A stretch of DNA of 64,000 nucleotides, from assembly GCA_022605405.1 (NCBI GenBank), contig JABYQQ010000006.1, positions 434,001 through 498,000 on the forward strand, given 5' to 3'. The position numbers were made by a program, and so were the translations under genes. The notes under the pieces are model-generated. The model ran no database searches. It was not told the origin of the DNA and was given only the letters and a program-made list of their open reading frames with translations. Numbering within the stretch: position 1 is the stretch's first letter; the number at the start of each line of letters is the position of its first letter. Source of the DNA: Earliella scabrosa. Its lineage: Eukaryota; Basidiomycota; Agaricomycetes; Polyporales; Polyporaceae. Shown one piece after another: positions 57,348 through 64,000 of the stretch.

Positions 57348-58941
57348 ATGTCTGACATTCTGAACCCAAATGCGCGGCTTGTCGGTCTCTGGCTACAGCT
57401 TCTCGCCACCGGTATGTGAACCTCACCCAGTCACCCTCGTCCAGCATGACTCAATCGTCGCGTCTGAATGTAGGGGCATACGTCGTCCACCTTCCACGGT
57501 GTGCATTCATTCTGCGCAGGAAGATCCGCGAAGGCCTATCACTCTGGCTGCCTGCAGTCTGCACGGTCATCTTCGCCATCACGATTCTGGTGCGTCTGCT
57601 ATGCCCCTGCATTGTTGGCGGATGACGTCGACGCCGCTCACACATTTCGTTTTGTAGGCTCTCGTGTGCGACCTCCTGCTTGCTTACGAAGCGAACTTCG
57701 TGGATACTCTCGACGGGCGACCAAATGCCACCTTCGTCTATGCGGATGTGGCATCGCCCCTGTCGTTGATCAAGAATACGGCGACGGTCGCACTCGCCAT
57801 AATCTCAGACGGCATTATGGTCTGTACTCGACGCTGAGTCCAATGGGTTGAATGTCAAGTTGACGCGCTGACAGGTCTATCGGACATTCGTAGTCTGGGA
57901 CTTGAAAGTCATCGTCATCATACTGCCTGTGATCCTTCTTCTAGCTGACCTATGTGGGTTCGTTGATAACCTGTGGCATGTGCGCCTGATACTAACATGC
58001 CTCATACATCAGTTCTCGGTGTATGGTCAGTCTGGACGCTCGCTCAGACGCGGGTGGGGGACGAGCCCATCTTCGCGGCAGTCACAGTACGAGTACGCTT
58101 CTTCTTTGCTGTCACGTTCTCTGTCAATGTGCTATGCGCGGGTATGTCCATGGTCTCTAAAGTCTCAAAAGTTGGGGTTCAGTCTGACTCAAGGTCGTAT
58201 AGGTCTCATATGCTGGAAGATCTGGCGGGTGCACTCACAATTTCCTCGTGAGGTATCACGCATGAGCGATCGCCCGACTTCGCGCGTGTTTCAAGTTATA
58301 ATTGAAACTGGTTTGTCAGAACTTTCCACAGTCTGGAGCCCTTCTTCTCATTCAGCTGCACCGAATATACCGCAGCCGCGCTCTACTGCGCACACTTGTT
58401 CATCCTCATCGTCAGCGACTGTGTAGGCTCAAACCTGTTCTTCCTCTTCCTAGACCCGGTACGTCCCACTACTATCTACCCTACTCATTAACTTTGAACG
58501 ACTAACAAGCATAACACTTCACAGCTACCTCCAATCACTGCACTCGTCTTCACCCTTCTCATTGTGCGTGCGCGCACACCAACAACAGACGATCTCACGA
58601 TGGTGTCGACCTCAATCCACTTCTGGAGTTTGCCAGTGGGGACCCCCAGCGTCAGTGAACCACGCACACCTCGCATACGCGGGGCAGGAGTCATTGACAC
58701 TGACCTCACGCGTGTTGCCCACTCTGGAGATGGTGAAGAAGCCGCGAAGGACACATCTTCTACCCAGGATGGCCTTGACGATATCGAGTCGAAGCAATAC
58801 GAGGGGGCGACTCGGAACTTCAGGATGCGACCCGATACAAACGACAGAGACTTCATCGTCAACCAAAAGATAAAAGCTCCACGCGTCGTATCGGCAGTGA
58901 TGCATGTGAAGCAGGAGCTAGCTGACTCCTCGCGATCGTAG
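57348..58941 (+). CDS. 7TM array protein copy 12, long tail
   Basis: MSDILNPNARLVGLWLQLLATG starts the frame. Blocks are YVVHLPRCAFILRRKIREG, LLLAYEANFVDTLDGRPN, ISDGIM, VYRTFVVWDLKVIVIILP, LGVWSVWTLAQTRVGD, VRFFFAVTFSVNVLCA, GLICWKIWRVHSQF, LYCAHLFILIVSDCVGSN and LPPITALVFTLLIVRAR. The tail is about 120 residues, one of the longest in the array. It has STSIHFW and the variant VIDTDLTRVAHS, then an acidic, lysine-rich region ending at 58941. In helix 2-3 the usual RAYQAFSV is LAYEANFV. No lesion was seen. It converges on copy 13, with 179 bp between stops. Confidence 0.87.
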
Positions 58942-59120
58942 CCTGCAGGAAGACGGGCCTGCAAGCTTCCCTGTACTAGTAGTTCTCAGGGTCTTCTGCT
59001 TCAGAATTTGTGCCTCGCAATCAGCCTCGTCGGAAGGTCATCAAACGCACACAATTCGAGGGAAATTGATCCACAAGCTACAATACAATCTGATTGACTG
59101 CTCCGACCCCGTTGAGGACA

Positions 59121-60608
59121 TCAGCACCGTAGATACTGCGAGTCAAGGCTCAAGCTTCGGAGCCTCGGTGGAGTCGCGTGAGGGGAAGCCCATACAGACT
59201 GACCAGCAGAGCTCACAGGCGCGATGTGGATAGCCCGTTCAATGTCAATCTGGACATGCGTCGGGGTCGGCGGCAGCGGGGTTTCCCTAGTAGCACCACT
59301 CTTCCAGAAGGTGACCCTACTCGTGAGCACAGCTGCCGCGGGCTCGGCGTCGGTCTTGGTGCGGGTTCGCACGATGAGCATCGAGAAGACGAGGGCCGTG
59401 ACTGGCGGCAGCTGTACCAGGAAAATCGAGTGAGTATATCGTATATCGTGTGGGGCGGCCAGGAGCACGAGCAGGAGGGCGACACATACCGAGTCCAGGA
59501 AGATGAAGTACGTATTCGAGCCCACGCCTTCAGTCACGATGATGACAAAGAGGTGCGCGCAGTACAGCGCAGCTACATGGGCACAAGGCGCGTGATGCGT
59601 CCGTGAGCGGAATTCAAGGACATTGAGTGTGAGCACATACCTGTTTCGATAACAACTTCGAAGACACGAGCGGGGACGCGGTCGCTTGCCATTGCACCAG
59701 CCGTGACTTTGGAAGTCACCGTACGGATCTTCCAACAGATCAGGGCTGTCGGGCGGCGGGTCAGTCCGTGGATCCATACCGGTAGACGTCAGGAGACGAC
59801 GCACCTGCACAGAGCGCATTGATGCAGAACGTGATGATGAAGAAGTCGCGAAACCGCACGCTGGCCGCAGACCGTATCTGATCATCCCTGGCTCTCATCT
59901 GAGCTAGTGTCCACGATGCGAGAATTCCGACAGCTAGGGGTCATCGTATATCAGCACAGGCCGCACGCACTCGGTAGGGCAGCTGCCATCAGGACGTACC
60001 GATATCACCCAACAGCAGCGCAACAGGGAGGGCGATTATGACCACACTACGATGCCATACGATGTACGTCCGATATACCTGTGTATGAGGGATGATGAGT
60101 CTTGGATCTCGTGTATTTTAGAGTCATGCACTGACGATGATGAAGTCGGAGATAATGGCCAGAACTATGGTGATCGTGTTGGTGCCCATGGAGCCCATCG
60201 TCGTGGGATCGGCATAGAACTTGGCAGGATCGGCCAGTATGGTGCCCTTGGGTCCCGAGACACAGAACGAGTGATACACACGCAGCATTTGCGCGATGAG
60301 GTCCTGCCGCGGCGTACAACGTCAGCGTAGGGCATGGTTACCTTGGGAATAACAGACTCACCGCGATCACGATGAGGAACATGGCGCCGCACACGGCGGG
60401 TATCCAGACTGAGAGGCCGTCTCGCACCTTCTTGTGCATTATGCGTACGCATTGAAGAAAGTACACGCAGTATGCCCCTGCGCAATGTGCACATCACGAT
60501 GGGTGTTTGCAGTTAGAACTAACGAGCATGATCTGCAGACCTACCAGTAGCGAAAATCTGGACCCATAGTCCTACCAGGTGCGCATTCGGCATGAGGATG
60601 TCGGCCAT
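59121..60608 (-). CDS. 7TM array protein copy 13
   Basis: The start at 60608 gives MADILMPNAHLVGLWVQIFATG, then YCVYFLQCVRIMHKKVRDG, MLRVYHSFCVSGPKG, IISDFIIV, VYRTYIVWHRSVVIIALP, VGILASWTLAQMRARD, VRFRDFFIITFCINALCAG, LICWKIRTVTSKV, LYCAHLFVIIVTEGVGSN and LPPVTALVFSMLIVRTR. The tail has RVTFW and VQIDIERAIH and ends at the stop 59121-59123. It is closest to copy 10 in the helix 2-3 region (GxILAxPxxFYAD) and in tail layout. No lesion was seen. Confidence 0.88.
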
Positions 60609-61539
60609 GCCGATCAAGGAGGCCAGACCAGACCTGTATATGCGGGAACCCCGACCCGGGACAGATTTGACTTTATACGGTGTTAGTTGGGGGGCGGGGG
60701 CGAGAACTGGGCAAGGCAGACATGGCAAAGCTTCATCGCTGTGTGGATGCGGTGGCCTGTCTTGGGCCACCGTCGAGTCCTTCAGAATATGACAGATAGA
60801 AGTAAAGAGGGCAGAACGCACGTACATACGTCCCCGATCTCCTCCAGTGAGGACACAGCGTTGACTACACTTTCCGCGCTACGTCTGCGAATGTGCACGT
60901 CACTCACGACAGCGAACGACAGTGAACGACAGATGTCGATGAAGGTCCGTGTGCAAGGCCATGCGCGTCACAGATGTCCTACTCACTACGCCGCCCACCT
61001 CCGAGGCGAATCCAAGCCACGCATGCAGGCTGCCCGAACTGCAAAAGAAGCGGACGTCCGCCATGGAGGGCAAACCGCATGGGCGGGCCGCGCGATGGAC
61101 ACTTCAAGACAACCAGTGATGGGGGCGACCTGACGGAGAGGTGAGCATGTGTCCGAAGAGACAGCAAACGTCGCACCACCTTGCCGGAGCAAGAACCCTA
61201 TGTGGACTAGATGACACCGTTCTTCTCACTCGTGTGGCGGGCGGTATCTGGTTCTTATGGTTCAGCGGAGACGTACAGCTCAGAACAAAGAAGCGCACTA
61301 GCTGTCAGTTCACATACCCGGACGCAACCCTTGGTACTGGCTGCGCTCCGAGTCGGACCTCATCGCTTCAGTCGATTCACAAGATGACCTGGCCCAGCCG
61401 AGGTCATGATCATTGACGTGAAGTAGAGCTACACCCAGACACCAGTTGCCCGTGTATGCTGGTATGCTGGTACGTCTCGTATATCGATACAACACACATC
61501 GAAGACAAACCAAGCAATATCACAGTCGGAACGAAGGCA
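60609..61539. other. Intergenic stretch, nothing recognised
   Basis: This lies between the start of 7TM copy 13 (-) and the 3' end of the phosphatase gene (-). Open frames reach 148 codons (60687-61133, +) without any motif. Confidence 0.5.
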
Positions 61540-63607
61540 TCACAGCACGACCTCATCCACCTTTGATCGATGGATGCAGAATCCCTACACATCACAATCG
61601 CACGCATGAGCATAACTCCCACACGCGCACAGAACCTAACCAAATCAAACAGACACGCACCGGCACAACCCACTCCTTGCAGCTGCAGCACACCCCCGCC
61701 CAGTCATAGTTGCCCAGCTTCGCGCCGCACTTCTTGTTCGGACACAGAATCTTGCCCGCCATGTGTCCCTGCTCCAAGAACGGCTCCATCCACTTCATCT
61801 GGAACTCACATCGCCGTGCCAAGGTCAGCAACGCACCCTCATCATCCTATAGAACACGGAGATCCTCACGGGCTCCACAAAATACCCCGAGCACTTCGGG
61901 TTCATCAGGATTGGCGGGCTGACCGGCGCGAAATACGTTGAGCTCTTCGTTTGCGTGATCGCCGGGCTCTGCGGCGCCGAGCGCGCGGGCGACGGCCCTC
62001 CAGCGGGAGCAGCGGCGGTCATGGGCGTCATCGACAGACCAGCGGGCGCGCGGAGCGCCGCGAGTTTGGGATGAGACGACAGTTGCGCAGCCAGATCAGA
62101 GGGGTGGACGAACGAACTGGACACTGAGAGTGAAGGGCGTTGGGAAGGCAGTGGGGGGACCTTGTCTGCGCTCTCGGCGGCCACCGCGCCCGCAGATGGG
62201 CCCTTCTCTCCACCGTTCGCGGTACCGCCGTTCACTCCGCCTACACCGTTCTCCGTGCTAAGGGAAAGCGACTTGACCGCTGCTGCTGCTTTGCTGGTCG
62301 CTTCCTGGCTCTCGCCGTCCGAATCAGACTTCGAGGTTTCCTCGTCAGTCGAATCCTCGTCGATGGCAGAGTCTGCAAGAGCGTCCGAAGCCGAGAACCC
62401 GATCCGAGCAGATGTACTGTCGAGCTCGAGGAGTGCGGCCCCGAGAGGTCGACCCTCGGATATAGAACCCAGACGTGATCGTGACTCGTGCAGGGATGGG
62501 CGTCTTGACACGCCGGATAAAGGCGAGAGCGGAGGGCCAGCTGGCAGTGGTGTCATAGGTTTGACACCGCTGGACGAGGCTCGGCGAGGTGCGGGTGCTC
62601 CAGAAGCGAGGGGGCTGAGCGGCTTCGGCTCGTTCATAGATGGTCTCCTAGATGGGGCTGCTGAGAGGACAGCAGGGGTCGGTGGGCCGATCTGACCGTG
62701 ATCGAGCATATGCTCTCGTGCTGCTAGCTCCTGCCTATGCGATATGTCAGTATTGTACAGCGAGTCACGGTGTAAAGGTCTGACCTGCACATCTTGCATC
62801 GTATCCTGCGGCGCGGCTGAGGGGCTGGAGAGTCGGTCGGACTGTAGGGGAACTTTGCGAACATCTCCGTTTCGACGTCGCCTTCGCCGTCTGTCATTGG
62901 GATAAGTATCTAGACATGAGCAAAGAGGAACAGACTGGGTTAGCACTCACTCATAACCTCGTTGACCACTCGCTCAAGATAAAACAAGCGTGTCTCTTTG
63001 TCGCGTTTCGACACCTTGAAGGAGGCTTGATGGAAGATCTCGAGCTGTCGCATGAAGCCCTCGTTCGGTCTGGTGTACGCATATACGGATCAAGAGCCTT
63101 GCATAGACGTGTTGAGAAGCAGAGACGTACTGTACATCTGGGCGAGCCTTCCGTATCACTTCCAGCGCGCCGTCGGGGTCCAGAGCTTGCGTGACCATAA
63201 GGTAGGCGGCAACGATGGCAACACTACGGCCTGTCCATATAATGAGGACGCTTCGTAAGGGGCGTACTCGAGGCCACACTCACTCATGCCCGCTTGGCAA
63301 TGCACGAGCACACCGTAACCCTTGTCAAGCTCAGACTGGATGAATGTGATGGAAGGCACGAAGTGCTGAAGAATGTCCGCAGTCTCAGTGTCGTCTATGT
63401 TGATCTGGTGCCGGATGAAAGTCTGTTCTACAGTATGTCGGGACCACGTAGATCTGCGGGTGGTTGTAGGCGTACCTCGTGAATCGACACCCGCCCTCGC
63501 ATCGCCGACAACACGCTCCTAATCTTCTGCGCACGTAGGTTATCCGTGTCCAACGCGCTCGGCAGGTCCCCCACCCAGAGATTGGGCACGATCTCGTTCA
63601 TCGACAT
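61540..63607 (-). CDS. YVH1: Dual-specificity phosphatase of the Yvh1/DUSP12 family
   Basis: Eight exons join to 547 aa: 63607-63476, 63422-63284, 63230-63131, 63069-62951, 62890-62785, 62734-61870, 61798-61661 and 61584-61540. The catalytic domain starts MSMNEIVPNLWVGDL and holds the signature HCQAGMSRS (HCxxGxxRS, near residue 87), with the aspartate-containing INIDD before it. The C-terminal zinc domain matches DUSP12: CKMCRQELAAREHMLDH, then CSGYFVEPMKWMEPFL, LCPNKKCGAKLGNYDWAGVCCSCKEW and GFCIHRSKV at the end. The family acts in 60S ribosome maturation (release of Mrt4 from pre-ribosomes) and is conserved across eukaryotes. Here about 240 Ser/Pro/Ala-rich residues separate the two halves of the zinc domain, where the human protein has about 30. 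This is the one clear housekeeping gene in the window. Confidence 0.92.
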
Positions 63608-64000
63608 GGCGTCGATAGTCGTCCTTGACTAGGGTCTTTCTGTGCGCAGGGGTCTGGTAGGGGATAGATGGATATCGAGATGTGAGAGACCGTCGGGGGA
63701 AGATGGTGGGAGGAGTCAAGCTGGGAACGCACGGACGTCATCGCCGCGGTCATGGTCTGCGTCGACAGGCGCCAACACGCGCACATTTCTGCCTCCTCCC
63801 ATTGCGCTCGGGCCTCGGCCAAGGCTTGTCTCTTCCGCCACTAGCCTCAAATTGGCCTCATGAACGGCGTCGTTGCTCCAGGCCCCTCTCAACCACCGCT
63901 CGCAGCAACAGCTCCGCCCCAAGTATGTTGCAGACGCCCCTCGTTCCCCCGACATGCTCACAGTGACAACAGACACACGCTCATCAAGCAGCACCCCCTC
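63608..64000. other. Upstream of YVH1; possible start of a divergent gene
   Basis: This must hold the YVH1 promoter. A plus-strand ATG at about 63859 opens MNGVVAPGPSQPPLAATAPP, which could be the N-terminus of a divergent gene running past the window end, but the following frame is unclear and no domain is visible. Confidence 0.3.

Overview
The window looks like nuclear DNA from an agaricomycete fungus, most likely a Polyporales-type wood-decay basidiomycete. The basis is GC-rich genes cut by many 50-80 nt introns with GTRNGT donors, F-box genes of basidiomycete type, a Ty1/copia element, a many-exon P450, and above all a large set of seven-transmembrane (7TM) proteins of a kind familiar as 'hypothetical protein' in Polyporales. 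The species cannot be named from this sequence.

The dominant feature is a dispersed array of 13 recognisable copies of one 7TM family. They lie at 1-821(-, cut by the window edge), 9901(+), 11946(+), 18107(-), 19874(+), 21950(+), 24731(+), 35172(-), 37129(-), 40345(-), 54217(+), 57348(+) and 60608(-). They share an 8-exon plan and the order of 7 helices. They differ mainly in the C-terminal tail, which still keeps two short motifs, [ST]-[IL]-x-F-W and [VA]-x-I-D-[LI]-E-R. Three copies around the P450 share an extra intron that leaves a 15-nt micro-exon. One copy is frameshifted, one has lost its tail at a stop codon, and one survives only as a tail relic near 57150.

Other genes between these copies: two broken F-box paralogues (1.5-6.4 kb), a 548-aa adenylate-forming enzyme (7.3-9.3 kb), a 541-aa cytochrome P450 (13.9-16.3 kb), an allantoate-permease-like MFS carrier (28.5-30.7 kb) divergent from a UbiA prenyltransferase (31.7-33.5 kb), a drug-efflux-type MFS carrier (43.5-46.2 kb), and a Yvh1/DUSP12-type phosphatase (61.5-63.6 kb). 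Adenylation, P450, prenyl-transfer and transport functions occur together, but 7TM genes separate them and no backbone synthase is present, so I do not call a biosynthetic cluster.

Mobile DNA: a complete, apparently very young copia retrotransposon (47678-53063) with identical 382-bp LTRs, a CTTTC target duplication and one intact 1515-aa gag-pol frame; a 1.9-kb element with inverted ends inside F-box gene 1 (GC duplication); a 692-bp element with an 8-bp duplication (56064-56755); a 381-bp TA-flanked MITE (46950-47330); and a ~600-bp fold-back structure between the F-box genes (about 4608-5212). The picture is a fast-evolving region of family expansion, decay and transposon insertion. The 7TM array is the best candidate for an undescribed system; its function is unknown.
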